A DNA stretch of 64,000 bases from Polymorphospora lycopeni (GTDB taxonomy: Bacteria > Actinomycetota > Actinomycetes > Mycobacteriales > Micromonosporaceae). The notes below the pieces were generated by a model. It worked only from the letters and a program-made list of their open reading frames with translations. It had not been told where the DNA came from and did no database searches. Of this stretch, positions 1-7,948 are shown one piece after another (within the stretch, counting starts at the first letter, position 1; every line of letters begins with the position of its first letter). The translations under genes and the position numbers were made by a program. The stretch covers positions 1-64,000 of the forward strand of contig NZ_JBCGDC010000020.1 in assembly GCF_042237075.1 (NCBI RefSeq), written 5' to 3'.

Positions 1-87
1 CCCGGCCCGGCCCCGCCGCCCGGCCCGGCCCGGCCCCGCCGCCCGGCCTGGCCCGCCCACCGCGCTTGGCCCCACTGCACTTCGCTC

Positions 88-144
88 CACCCGCTCGGCT
101 TCGCCTCACCCGCTCGGCTTCGCCTCACCCGCTCGGCTTCGCCC
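88..144. repeat. 19-bp tandem repeat, three copies
   Basis: The unit CACCCGCTCGGCTTCGCCT occurs at 88-106 and 107-125, and again at 126-144 with only the last base changed. A degenerate partial unit with CTTCGCTCCA precedes it. The word CTTCGCTCGG also recurs near 20020-20050, so it may belong to a dispersed short repeat. Function is unknown. Confidence 0.85.
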
Positions 145-198
145 GATAACGTTTGGCCCCGCCGCGCCTGCTGCGCCCGCCTGGTCTCGCCTCGTCAC

Positions 199-261
199 GC
201 TGATCAAGGTCTTGTTGACGGTTTTCCCACTTCGTTTGTCCTTTACATCCCCTTGATCGGC
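199..261. repeat. Imperfect inverted repeat ending in CCTTGATC
   Basis: The arms GCTGATCAAGG (199-209) and CCTTGATCGGC (251-261) pair at 10 of 11 positions around a 41-base centre. The GATCAAGG/CCTTGATC core matches the arms of the perfect palindrome at 15609-15665, so this is probably a decayed relative of that element. A terminator role for an upstream gene outside the window is possible but unproven. Confidence 0.5.
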
Positions 262-415
262 GCGGCTGTGGCGAGCGCGGGCTGTGGCGGGCCTTCGCGC
301 GGCTGGGAGCCCGGCTGTGGCCGGCCTTCGCCGGGCGTTCGCCCGGCCGTGGGGCGGGCGTGGTGCGAGCCCGGTCCGGCGGGTGGTGGTGAGTGGGTGC
401 GTAGAGTGAGCGGGC

Positions 416-1420
416 GTGACTGACGCTACGTGGCCGTGGCCGGTGGGTTCGGCGTCCGGGATCGGCTCGATGCCCGGGACCGATGTCGCGGAGGCGCAAC
501 GGATCATCTTCGGCGAGCTGCCCACCCTGCCCCACCTGCCCGAGCTGCCGGAGCGCGGACCGGGCGCCGACATGATCGGCCGGGGTGCCGGGCTGCTCGT
601 CGACCTGCCGGTGGAGTTGTATGCCGGCCGCTGGCGCATCGCTGGACATCCGGGCCGTGACCTGCGTCGTACGCATGATCTGCTGGAACGCGACCTGGAC
701 CAGTTGACCGAGCAGGGCGACGGGCTGGCCGGGCCGGTCAAGATCCAGGCGGTCGGGCCGCTGACCCTCGCGGCCGGCATCGACCTGCCGATCGGTGGCC
801 GGATGCTGCGTGACCATGGGGCGGTACGCGACCTGGCCGGTTCGCTCGCCGAGGGGTTGCGGAACCACGTCGCGGACGTACGGCGGCGGCTGCCCCGGGC
901 CACCGTGTTGCTGCAACTCGACGAACCCTCGCTGCCCGCGGTGCTGGCCGGACGGGTGCCGACCGAGAGCGGCTTCAGCGCCTACCGGGCGGTGGAGACG
1001 GGCACCGCGACGACGTTGCTGCGCGAGGTGGTCGAGGCGGTGGACACGCCGGTGGTCGTGCACTGCTGCGCGCCCGACGTACCGCTGGACCTGGTGCGGG
1101 CGGCCGGGGCGACCGCCGTGGCCCTGGACCTGGCGCTGATCGGGCAGCTCGACCCGTTGGGGGAGGCCATCGACGCCGGGCTCGGACTTTTCGCCGGTGC
1201 GGCGTCGGCGGTGGCGCCGCCCGGCGCCCGCCCGCCGACGTCGGCCGGGGTCGCCCAGCGGGTCCGCCGGGTGTGGGACGAGTTGGGGTTCCCGGCCCGC
1301 CGGCTGGCCGAGCAGGTCGTGGTGACGCCCGCCTGCGGGCTGGCCGGGGCCACGCCGGCTTACGCCCGCGCGATCCTCACCGCCTGCCGGGACGCCGGCC
1401 GTCGCCTGCACGAGGACTGA
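416..1420 (+). CDS. MetE-like (cobalamin-independent methionine synthase family) protein
   Basis: The 334-residue protein has only the C-terminal catalytic-type barrel of the UROD/MetE superfamily; full-length MetE is about 750 residues. A QLDEP motif (167-171) matches the substrate-binding DEP of MetE. H216-C217-C218 and C317 sit where MetE has its zinc-binding HxC and distal Cys, so thiolate alkyl-transfer chemistry is plausible. No obvious Glu ligand follows the HCC motif. The start is a GTG at 416; the frame is open but no ATG is available. M. tuberculosis has a comparable protein (Rv3015c) next to ligA, and here ligA follows two genes later. True substrate is unknown: it may be a core-type methionine synthase using a corrinoid or other methyl donor, or another methyltransferase. 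Family assignment is firm, reaction is not. Confidence 0.85.
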   Translation: MTDATWPWPVGSASGIGSMPGTDVAEAQRIIFGELPTLPHLPELPERGPGADMIGRGAGLLVDLPVELYAGRWRIAGHPGRDLRRTHDLLERDLDQLTEQGDGLAGPVKIQAVGPLTLAAGIDLPIGGRMLRDHGAVRDLAGSLAEGLRNHVADVRRRLPRATVLLQLDEPSLPAVLAGRVPTESGFSAYRAVETGTATTLLREVVEAVDTPVVVHCCAPDVPLDLVRAAGATAVALDLALIGQLDPLGEAIDAGLGLFAGAASAVAPPGARPPTSAGVAQRVRRVWDELGFPARRLAEQVVVTPACGLAGATPAYARAILTACRDAGRRLHED

Positions 1421-1445
1421 AGTATCCGGCCCACGGACCGGGTGG

Positions 1446-1512
1446 GGTGATCGTCTGCTGTTCAGCAGTGCCCGGCCCGGCGTGTCGACTGCCGCAACCG
1501 CAGACGATCACC
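1446..1512. repeat. Dispersed palindromic element, family B, copy 1
   Basis: The arms GGTGATCGTCTGC (1446-1458) and GCAGACGATCACC (1500-1512) are perfect 13-bp complements. The centre carries the word CGGCGTGTCG. The same arms and the same central word occur at 35221-35282, so the two are copies of one element. It lies 25 bp after the MetE-like stop and could terminate its transcript. Confidence 0.8.
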
Positions 1513-1517
1513 GGCGG

Positions 1518-1610
1518 GGGAAGCGCGAGCGGGCCGGGAAGCGCGAGCGGGCCAGCGCGGGCCAGCCAACGCGGGCCAGCCAACGCGGGCCGGCCAACGC
1601 GGGGCCGGCC
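1518..1610. repeat. Two adjacent tandem repeats (18 bp x2, 14 bp x4)
   Basis: GGGAAGCGCGAGCGGGCC is repeated exactly at 1518-1535 and 1536-1553. It is followed by four 14-15 bp units of the type AACGCGGGCCAGCC at 1554-1567, 1568-1581, 1582-1595 and 1596-1610. The array fills the space before the ADP-ribosylglycohydrolase-like gene. Slippage-prone repeats like these vary between strains. Confidence 0.85.
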
Positions 1611-1648
1611 AGGGCGGGCGGGCCGGACGCTGGCCCGGATGGGCGATC

Positions 1649-2668
1649 ATGGTCGGCATGTCCCGATCCGACTCCGCCCCCCGTCGCGCCTCCGGTTCGC
1701 TGTTCGGTCTCGCGTACGGTGACGCGCTCGGCAAGCCGACCGAGTTCATGACCGTCGCGGCGATCACCGACCGGTACGGCCCCGACGGCCCGCGCGAACT
1801 GGCCGGGGATCCCGCGCTGGTCACCGACGACACCCAGATGGGCCTGGCCGTGGCGTGGGCGCTGCGCGAGGCACCCGCGGCGACGCCCGCCGTGCTGGAG
1901 CCGCTCCTGCGTCGACGGTTCCTCGACTGGGCGATCAGCCCGGACAACAACCGGGCGCCGGGCAACACCTGCCTGCGTGCCTGTGCCGGGTTGTCCACCG
2001 GTCGCCGGTGGCAGGAGGCGACGGTCGCCGACTCGAAGGGCTGCGGCGCCAACATGCGGGTCACCCCGGTCGGCCTGGTCCCCGGATACGACCTGGACAC
2101 GCTCGCCGGTGTCGCGCAGTTGCAGGCCGGCCTCACCCACGGCCACCCGACCGGGCTCGCGGCGAGCGAGCTGACCGCGTACGCGGTCCGGGTCGTGCGC
2201 GACGGCGCCGACCTGGCCGATTTGCCGCGACTGCTGCGGGACCGGGCCGCCGGGCAGCGTCGGGTCTACCGGGGTGACTGGCTCGGCGACCTGTGGCGGC
2301 AGGGCGGCGCCGGCTCGCCGGAGGACTTCGTCGCCGCCGGCTGGGACGAGTGCCTGGCCGTGCTGGACCGGCTCGACGCGGCGCTTTCGCGGCGCGACGA
2401 CGGCGGCGACGTCTGCCGCGACACCGGGGAGGGCTGGATCGCCGAGGAGGCGCTGGCCAGTGCGCTGCTCTGCGTACTGCGGCACCCGGACGACCCGGTC
2501 TCGGCGCTGGCCCGGGGCGCCACCACCGCCGGCGACTCCGACTCGATCGCCTGCCTTGCCGGGGCGGTGCTCGGTGCCGCGTACGGGATGGCCGCCTGGC
2601 CCGACGGGTGGGCCGAGCGGATCGAGTACGCCGACCAGTTGGCCACCCTCGGCGCCGGCTGGGACTGA
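1649..2668 (+). CDS. ADP-ribosylglycohydrolase (DraG/ARH) family protein
   Basis: This 339-residue protein shows the all-alpha DraG fold signature: GDALGKPTEF near residue 24, TDDTQM at 59-64 (the metal-binding TDD), and GDSDSIACLAGA from residue 295, the second metal-binding segment. These ligands normally hold two Mg ions that hydrolyse N- or O-linked ADP-ribose from proteins, nucleic acids or small molecules. The segment around residues 130-142 (KGCGANMRVTP) is also typical of the family. Length is normal and no signal peptide is present, so it should be cytoplasmic. An in-frame ATG at 1658 is an alternative start. No ADP-ribosyltransferase (DraT or toxin) is visible nearby, so the substrate cannot be inferred from context. 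Confidence 0.88.
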   Translation: MVGMSRSDSAPRRASGSLFGLAYGDALGKPTEFMTVAAITDRYGPDGPRELAGDPALVTDDTQMGLAVAWALREAPAATPAVLEPLLRRRFLDWAISPDNNRAPGNTCLRACAGLSTGRRWQEATVADSKGCGANMRVTPVGLVPGYDLDTLAGVAQLQAGLTHGHPTGLAASELTAYAVRVVRDGADLADLPRLLRDRAAGQRRVYRGDWLGDLWRQGGAGSPEDFVAAGWDECLAVLDRLDAALSRRDDGGDVCRDTGEGWIAEEALASALLCVLRHPDDPVSALARGATTAGDSDSIACLAGAVLGAAYGMAAWPDGWAERIEYADQLATLGAGWD

Positions 2669-2708
2669 ACCGGCCCGGTACGCGTCCCACGTCGCTAGCG
2701 TCGGCGGG

Positions 2709-2834
2709 GTGAGCAGGAGTCCCCGCCGACGTGGCGGGTTACGGGTGGTGTTGCTGGCCATCGCGGCCGCGGCGCTGGTCTGTGTGCTCTGGATGGCCGG
2801 GGTCGCCGCCTTCCGGCTCTCGATCGGGCGGTAG
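2709..2834 (+). CDS. Small predicted single-pass membrane protein
   Basis: A 41-codon frame begins with GTG at 2709, 40 bp after the preceding stop. It encodes a basic N-terminus (SRSPRRRGGLR) followed by a hydrophobic run of about 22 residues (roughly 13-35, VVLLAIAAAALVCVLWMAG) and a short tail. This is the layout of a small inner-membrane protein with an inside-positive N-terminus. Codon third positions are G/C-rich, as in its neighbours. No homologous family is recognised, and a chance hydrophobic frame is possible. The short spacing suggests co-transcription with the upstream gene. Confidence 0.4.
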   Translation: MSRSPRRRGGLRVVLLAIAAAALVCVLWMAGVAAFRLSIGR

Positions 2835-2866
2835 CCGCCGCCCGGCCCGCCCACCACCGCTCACCT

Positions 2867-2910
2867 CCGCCCCGCCCGGCCGGCGAGCCCGCCCCGCCCG
2901 GCCGGCGAGC
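2867..2910. repeat. 22-bp direct tandem duplication upstream of ligA
   Basis: CCGCCCCGCCCGGCCGGCGA with two further bases (GC) is present twice head to tail, at 2867-2888 and 2889-2910. It lies 57 bp before the ligA start, so it may fall in the ligA 5' region. Confidence 0.85.
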
Positions 2911-2966
2911 CGCGTGCCGCACCGGTCCGGGCGGTCTTACCGTGCTGGTGAGTGAGGAGGTGGCCG

Positions 2967-5093
2967 GTGTCCGAGGAACTGACCGGCGAACTGCCCACGC
3001 CCGAGCAGGAGGCCGGGGCGGGGGTCGAGCCGCCGCCGGACGTACGCGACCGGCACGCCACGCTGAGCGTGGAGGTCACCGACCACCAGTACCGCTATTA
3101 CGTGCTCGACGCGCCGACGATCAGCGACGGCGAGTTCGACCGGCTGCTGCGTGAACTGGCGGAGCTGGAGGAGCGCTATCCGGCGCTGCGGACCCCGGAC
3201 TCGCCGACGCAGCGGGTCGGTGGCACCTTCTCGACGCTGTTCACCCCGGTCGAGCACGCCGAGCGGATGATGTCGCTCGACAACGTCTTCGACGATGCCG
3301 AGCTGACCGCCTGGGCCGAGCGGGTGCGCCGGGACGCCGGCGGACCGGTGCCGTTGCTGTGCGAGCTGAAGGTCGACGGGGTCGCGATCAACCTGACGTA
3401 CGAGGGCGGCCGGCTGGTGCGGGCGGCGACCCGTGGCGACGGCCGGACGGGGGAGGACGTGACCGGCAACGTCCGCGCGATCCGGGGCGTGCCGCGGCGG
3501 CTGTCCGGTGCCGGCGTACCGGAGCTGATCGAGGTGCGGGGCGAGATCTACTTTCCGGTCGAGGCGTTCGCCGACCTCAACGCGGGCCTGGTCGAGCAGG
3601 GCCGGCCGCCGTTCGCCAACCCGCGCAACGCCGCCGCCGGCAGCCTGCGGCAGAAGGACCCGCGGGTCACCGCCGGCCGGCCGTTGCGGCTGGTCGTGCA
3701 CGGCATCGGGGCCCGGCGCGGGTTCGATCCGGCCACCCAGTCCGGGGCGTACGCGACGCTGAAGGGCTTCGGCCTGCCGACCGGCGAGCACGTCCGGGTG
3801 GTGCCGGACCTGGCCGGGGTACGCGAGTTCGTCGCCCACTACGCCGAGCACCGGCACGACGTCGGGTACGAGATCGACGGGGTGGTCGTCAAGGTCGACC
3901 CGGTGCCGATCCAGGGCCGGCTCGGCTCGACCAGCCGGGCACCGCGCTGGGCGATCGCCTTCAAGTACCCGCCGGAGGAGGTCACCACGAGGCTGCTCGA
4001 CATCGACGTGAACGTGGGGCGGACCGGCCGGGTGACGCCGTTCGCCGTACTCGAACCGGTCCGGGTCGCCGGCTCCACCGTCGCCCTGGCGACCCTGCAC
4101 AACGCCCGCGAGGTGGCCCGCAAGGGCGTGCTGATCGGCGACACGGTCGTGGTGCGCAAGGCCGGTGACGTGATCCCCGAGATCCTCGGCCCGGTCGTCG
4201 ACGTACGCCCGCCCGACGCCCGACCGTTCGTGATGCCGGACCGCTGCCCGGCGTGCGGTACGGCGCTGGCACCGGCCCGGGAGAGCGACGTCGACATCCG
4301 CTGCCCGAACGCGCGGACCTGCCCGGCGCAGTTGCGCGAGCGGGTCTTCGCGCTGGCCGGGCGCGGCGCGCTCGACATCGAGGTGCTCGGCTACAAGGCG
4401 GCCGGCGCGTTGCTGGAGGCCGGGGCGATCGTCGACGAGGGCGACCTGTTCGATCTCGACGCCGGAAAGCTGGCGGGCGTGCCGTTCTTCGTCAACGCCG
4501 ACGGCTCGCTGGGCGGCAACGCCGGCAAGCTGCTGGCCAGCCTGGGCGCCGCCCGCGGCCGCCCGCTGTGGCGGGTGCTGGTGGCCCTGTCGATCCGGCA
4601 CTGCGGCCCGACCGCCACCCAGGCGCTGGCCCGGCACTTCGGCTCGATCGCGGCGATCGAGGCGGCGTCGGAGGAGGAGTTGGCGTCGGTGGAGGGGGTC
4701 GGCCCGACGATCGCGGCCAGCGTGAAGGAGTGGTTCGGCGTCGACTGGCACCGTGAGGTGGTGCGCAAGTGGGCCGCCGCGGGCGTACGGATGACCGAGG
4801 AGCGGGCCGCCGAGGGGCCGCGTCCGCTGGAGGGGGTCACCGTCGTGGTGACCGGCACGTTGTCGAACTACTCGCGGGACGGGGCCGCGGAGGCGGTGCG
4901 GGCGCGTGGTGGGCGGGTTAGTGGCTCGGTGTCGAAGAAGACCAGCTTCGTGGTGGTCGGTGACAATCCCGGCTCGAAGGCGGACAAGGCAATTTCCCTG
5001 AAACTACCCATTTTGGATGAGGCAGGATTCGACGTTCTGCTGATGCAGGGGCCGGAGGCGGCCGCTAGCGTTGCCCAAAGTAGTGAATCATGA
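2967..5093 (+). CDS. ligA: NAD-dependent DNA ligase LigA
   Basis: LigA seals nicks in duplex DNA using NAD+ during replication and repair. The 708-residue product has the adenylation domain with active-site lysine K135 in the motif ELKVDGVAI. It then has the OB-fold (motif VGRTGRVTPFA), a four-Cys zinc finger (CPAC followed by CPNARTC), helix-hairpin-helix repeats (VEGVGPTIAAS) and a C-terminal BRCT domain starting near VVVTGTLSNYSR. GTG at 2967 was chosen because a GGAGG ribosome site at 2956-2960 lies 6 bp upstream; a GTG at 2952 in the same frame would add five residues. The last 60 bases of the gene are noticeably richer in A/T than the rest. Placement next to a MetE-like gene and gatCAB resembles the mycobacterial order. 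Confidence 0.98.
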   Translation: MSEELTGELPTPEQEAGAGVEPPPDVRDRHATLSVEVTDHQYRYYVLDAPTISDGEFDRLLRELAELEERYPALRTPDSPTQRVGGTFSTLFTPVEHAERMMSLDNVFDDAELTAWAERVRRDAGGPVPLLCELKVDGVAINLTYEGGRLVRAATRGDGRTGEDVTGNVRAIRGVPRRLSGAGVPELIEVRGEIYFPVEAFADLNAGLVEQGRPPFANPRNAAAGSLRQKDPRVTAGRPLRLVVHGIGARRGFDPATQSGAYATLKGFGLPTGEHVRVVPDLAGVREFVAHYAEHRHDVGYEIDGVVVKVDPVPIQGRLGSTSRAPRWAIAFKYPPEEVTTRLLDIDVNVGRTGRVTPFAVLEPVRVAGSTVALATLHNAREVARKGVLIGDTVVVRKAGDVIPEILGPVVDVRPPDARPFVMPDRCPACGTALAPARESDVDIRCPNARTCPAQLRERVFALAGRGALDIEVLGYKAAGALLEAGAIVDEGDLFDLDAGKLAGVPFFVNADGSLGGNAGKLLASLGAARGRPLWRVLVALSIRHCGPTATQALARHFGSIAAIEAASEEELASVEGVGPTIAASVKEWFGVDWHREVVRKWAAAGVRMTEERAAEGPRPLEGVTVVVTGTLSNYSRDGAAEAVRARGGRVSGSVSKKTSFVVVGDNPGSKADKAISLKLPILDEAGFDVLLMQGPEAAASVAQSSES

Positions 5094-5293
5094 GCTTTGG
5101 GTAGTAAATCGCGGGTATTCTGCAGTCAATCGCGGAACGTGAGTATTTTCGGCAACTGATTACGTATTCCAAATTAGTCACGACACACTCCCTTTGTCCC
5201 CCGAGGTCGCAGCCCTGGCCGGTCGGGGAGTTTGATGGAGCATCACCAGCGCGGCATCAGGTCGTGCCCCGGCGAGAGACGGCGGGAGGTCCG
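5094..5293 (+). promoter_or_regulatory. AT-rich intergenic region before a GGDEF-EAL gene
   Basis: About 110 bases after ligA (5094-5200) are far richer in A/T than anything around them, with words such as AGTAAATC, GAGTATTTTC and TTCCAAATTAGTC. Such a dip usually marks a promoter or a transferred tract. No clear -35/-10 pair stands out. The ribosome site GGGAGG at 5284-5289 precedes the ATG at 5294. Confidence 0.45.
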
Positions 5294-7414
5294 ATGGAGG
5301 CCGCAGCGCAGCGGAACTCCGTTCCCCCCGAGCGGGCGTTGCCGTTCTTCACCTTCGTCACCGCGATCGTGACCCTGGCCGGCGCCGTCACCGCCGTGTC
5401 ACTGGTCGCGCTCCCCAGCGAGATCCCGGCCCTGCCGGTCGGGTTCTGGCTGATGGCCGGCCTCGCCGTCGTCTGCGACGCCCGCCCCTTCACCCCGCCC
5501 GGCCGCCGCCAGAGTTCGGCGGTGTTCCCGTCGATCTGTTTCACCTTCGCCATCATGCTGCTGTGGGGCGAGGCACCGGCGATCGCCGTACAGGCGGCGG
5601 CCGTCGTCGTCGCCTCCTGGCGGATGCGGCACACCGTGTGGCGGACCGTGTTCAACATCGCCCAGTACGCCCTCGCCCTCACCGCCGCCTACACGGTCAT
5701 TCGCCTGGCACCCGGCCTGCCGTACGTGGTGACGGTCGTCGCCGCGGCGGCGACCTGGTTCGCCGTCAAGTACGGCACCGTCACCGTCGCCATCCGGCTG
5801 CTGACCGGCGGCCACTGGTGGCGCTCGGTCAGCCACGGGCTCGCCTTCGAACTGCTCTCGACCGGTTCGCTGCTGCTGCTCGGCCCGATCCTGGCCAGCG
5901 CCGCGCGGACCAACGCCGCACTGATCCCGCTGGTCGTCGTACCGCTCTACGCCGTCTACCGGATGGCCCGGCTGTCGACCGAGCACGAACAGGTCGGCCG
6001 GCTCGACCCGCTCACCGGCCTGGCCAACCGCAAGGCGCTGCTCGGCGAGGTCGCCGACCGGCTGCCCGCCCACGCCGAGCGCGCCGCCCGGCACGCCGCC
6101 GAACGGCACCTCGCCCTGCTCGTACTCGACCTCGACCGCTTCAAGCACGTCAACGACGCGCTCGGGCACGCCGTCGGCGACCGCCTCCTCGTCGAGGTCG
6201 CCGGCCGGCTGACGGCGGCCGTACGCCCGCAGGACGTGGTGGCCCGGCTCGGCGGCGACGAGTTCGCCATCCTCAGCGGGCACCTCGCCGACCCGGCCGA
6301 GGCCACCGACCTCGCCGCCCGGATCGTCGAGGTGCTCGCCGAACCGGTACCGATCGACGGCCTCCCGCTCGACGTCGGCGGCTCGATCGGCGTCGCCGTC
6401 TACCCCGAGCACGGCGAGGACTTCGAGACCCTGATGCGGCACGCCGACGTCGCCATGTACGACGCGAAGCACCGCGGCGACGCCGTCGCCGTCTATGCAC
6501 CGGACTCCGACCACAGTTCGCCGGAGCGGCTCAGCCTTCTCGCCGACCTGCGCCGGGTCCTGGAGACGACCGGCCCGCAGCACTCCGGTGGCGGCCCGGC
6601 GGCCGGCCGGGAAGCCGCCACCGCCGGTCGGGCCGGTGCCACCGCCGGCCGCGAGGCCGGCGGCGCGGGCGAGATCACCATGTACTACCAGCCGCAGGTC
6701 GAGATCGCGACCGGCGAGGTGGTGGGCGTCGAGGCACTGCTGCGCTGGCGGCACCCCCGGCGCGGGATGGTCGACCCCGAGGAACTGATCCGGGTCGCCG
6801 AGCAGAGCGCGGTGATGCGGCTGCTCACCCGGCGGGTCGTCGACGACGTGGTCGAACAGGTCGCCAAGTGGGCGGCGGCCGGCCTGCCGCTGCGGGCGGC
6901 ACTCAACGTCAGCGTCCGCGACCTGCACACCGGTGAGATCGCCGACCAGATCGACGACCGGCTCACCCGCTACGGCGTACCGCCGGACCGGCTCCAACTG
7001 GAGATCACCGAGGGGGCGCTGATGGCCGACCCGCGCCGGGTCCTGGCCACCATCGCCCGGCTCGACCGGATCGGCGTCGCGATCGCGCTCGACGATTTCG
7101 GCACCGGCTACTCGTCCATGCAGCACCTGCGCCGGCTGCCGCTGTCCGAGGTCAAGGTCGACCGGTCGTTCGTACTCGGCATGACCGGCGACGCCGACGA
7201 CGCCGCGATCGTCCGGTCGATCATCGAACTGGCCGGCGCGCTCGGGCTGCGGGTCGTGGCCGAAGGGGTCGAGGACGAGCGGACCTGGCGGATGCTGCAC
7301 GAGGCGGGCTGCCACGTCGCCCAGGGCTGGTTCTACGCCCGCCCGATGCCCGCCGACGAGCTGGCCGCCTGGCTGGCCCGCTACCACCCCCTACGCCCCC
7401 ACCTGACCACCTGA
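5294..7414 (+). CDS. Membrane-bound GGDEF-EAL cyclic-di-GMP protein (copy 1)
   Basis: This 706-residue protein likely makes and/or degrades cyclic di-GMP. The first ~225 residues hold several hydrophobic helices, a membrane sensor of unknown ligand. A GGDEF domain starts near residue 236 (LDPLTGLANR). It has an intact GGDEF signature near residue 320 and an RPQD just before it, which fits the inhibitory RxxD site. An EAL domain follows, with EALLRW near residue 480, DDFGTGYSS near 600 and an AEGVED near the end, so both catalytic centres look complete. A low-complexity Gly/Ala linker (about 435-460) separates the two domains. ATG at 5294 follows GGGAGG; an upstream start at 5264 lacks such a site. 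Two further GGDEF-EAL proteins lie in this window. Confidence 0.93.
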   Translation: MEAAAQRNSVPPERALPFFTFVTAIVTLAGAVTAVSLVALPSEIPALPVGFWLMAGLAVVCDARPFTPPGRRQSSAVFPSICFTFAIMLLWGEAPAIAVQAAAVVVASWRMRHTVWRTVFNIAQYALALTAAYTVIRLAPGLPYVVTVVAAAATWFAVKYGTVTVAIRLLTGGHWWRSVSHGLAFELLSTGSLLLLGPILASAARTNAALIPLVVVPLYAVYRMARLSTEHEQVGRLDPLTGLANRKALLGEVADRLPAHAERAARHAAERHLALLVLDLDRFKHVNDALGHAVGDRLLVEVAGRLTAAVRPQDVVARLGGDEFAILSGHLADPAEATDLAARIVEVLAEPVPIDGLPLDVGGSIGVAVYPEHGEDFETLMRHADVAMYDAKHRGDAVAVYAPDSDHSSPERLSLLADLRRVLETTGPQHSGGGPAAGREAATAGRAGATAGREAGGAGEITMYYQPQVEIATGEVVGVEALLRWRHPRRGMVDPEELIRVAEQSAVMRLLTRRVVDDVVEQVAKWAAAGLPLRAALNVSVRDLHTGEIADQIDDRLTRYGVPPDRLQLEITEGALMADPRRVLATIARLDRIGVAIALDDFGTGYSSMQHLRRLPLSEVKVDRSFVLGMTGDADDAAIVRSIIELAGALGLRVVAEGVEDERTWRMLHEAGCHVAQGWFYARPMPADELAAWLARYHPLRPHLTT

Positions 7415-7486
7415 GCCGCCGCTGCCCACCGGCCGGTCCGGGCCCCGCCCGGCCCGGCCGCGCCGGCCCGGCGCCGCCCGCCGCAA

Positions 7487-7560
7487 GATCCGCGTGATCA
7501 GGGAGTTTGGCGGGCGGCGCGCCGGCGACACGCCAATAACAGTCCCTGATCACGGGGATC
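7487..7560. repeat. Dispersed 74-bp palindromic element, family A, copy 1
   Basis: The element begins GATCCGCGTGATCAGGGA and ends TCCCTGATCACGGGGATC, so the outer 18 bases are near-complementary. The centre contains GGCGCGCCG. A second copy of exactly the same length lies at 50964-51037 with the same ends and a similar centre. Here it separates a GGDEF-EAL gene from gatC, both on the plus strand. A terminator role is likely; a small non-autonomous mobile repeat is the alternative. Confidence 0.85.
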
Positions 7561-7646
7561 ATGGGGGAGTTGGCGGGGCGGGGGGAGGCGCTGCCGGGGC
7601 GAGAAATAGACTCGGCCGGTCACGTTTACCCACGAAGGGGGCGCAG

Positions 7647-7946
7647 ATGGCCGCCATCTCCCGCGAAGAGGTCGCGCATCTGGCGCGCCTGTCGCGGCTC
7701 GCAGTCACCGACACCGAGCTCGACACCTTCGCCGGCCAACTCGACGTCATCCTCCAGGCGGTCGCCCGGGTCGGTGAGGTCGCCGCCGCCGACATCCCGC
7801 CGACGTCGCACTCCGTGCCGCTGACCAACGTCCTGCGCGACGACGTGGTGGTGCCGGGCCTCACCCCCGCCGAGGCGCTGTCCGGTGCACCGGACGCCGA
7901 GGGCAACCGGTTCCGCGTACCGCGGATCCTCGACGAGGAGGCGTGA
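7647..7946 (+). CDS. gatC: Asp-tRNA(Asn)/Glu-tRNA(Gln) amidotransferase subunit C
   Basis: GatC is the 99-residue bridging subunit of the GatCAB amidotransferase, which converts misacylated Glu-tRNA(Gln) and Asp-tRNA(Asn) into the correct amidated forms. The sequence opens with the typical REEVAHLARLSRLAVTD helix and ends with the FRVPRILDEEA tail that wraps GatA and GatB. ATG at 7647 follows the purine-rich GAAGGGGG ribosome site at 7634-7641. The stop is 2 bp before gatA, so the two are translationally coupled. Length is normal. Confidence 0.97.
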   Translation: MAAISREEVAHLARLSRLAVTDTELDTFAGQLDVILQAVARVGEVAAADIPPTSHSVPLTNVLRDDVVVPGLTPAEALSGAPDAEGNRFRVPRILDEEA

Positions 7947-7948
7947 CC

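Larger units (their letters stand above)
1..415. other. Non-coding, GC-rich intergenic stretch
   Basis: No credible gene is seen before the GTG at 416. The first 60 bases are low-complexity C/G tracts built from repeated CCCGGCC and CCCCGCCG words. They are followed by a 19-bp tandem repeat and a short inverted repeat, listed separately. Reading frames on both strands here have repeat-driven composition with no recognisable domain. The upstream gene lies outside the window. Confidence 0.6.

Noticed and set aside
2937..4751. Long open frame (604 codons) on the minus strand inside ligA
   Set aside because: Its frame is antisense to a clear ligA coding sequence, has no domain, and the G/C-rich third positions explain the lack of stops.
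5094..5293. Cyclic-di-GMP riboswitch before the first GGDEF-EAL gene
   Set aside because: The conserved GGxxACGCA core and helices of known classes are not visible in this interval.
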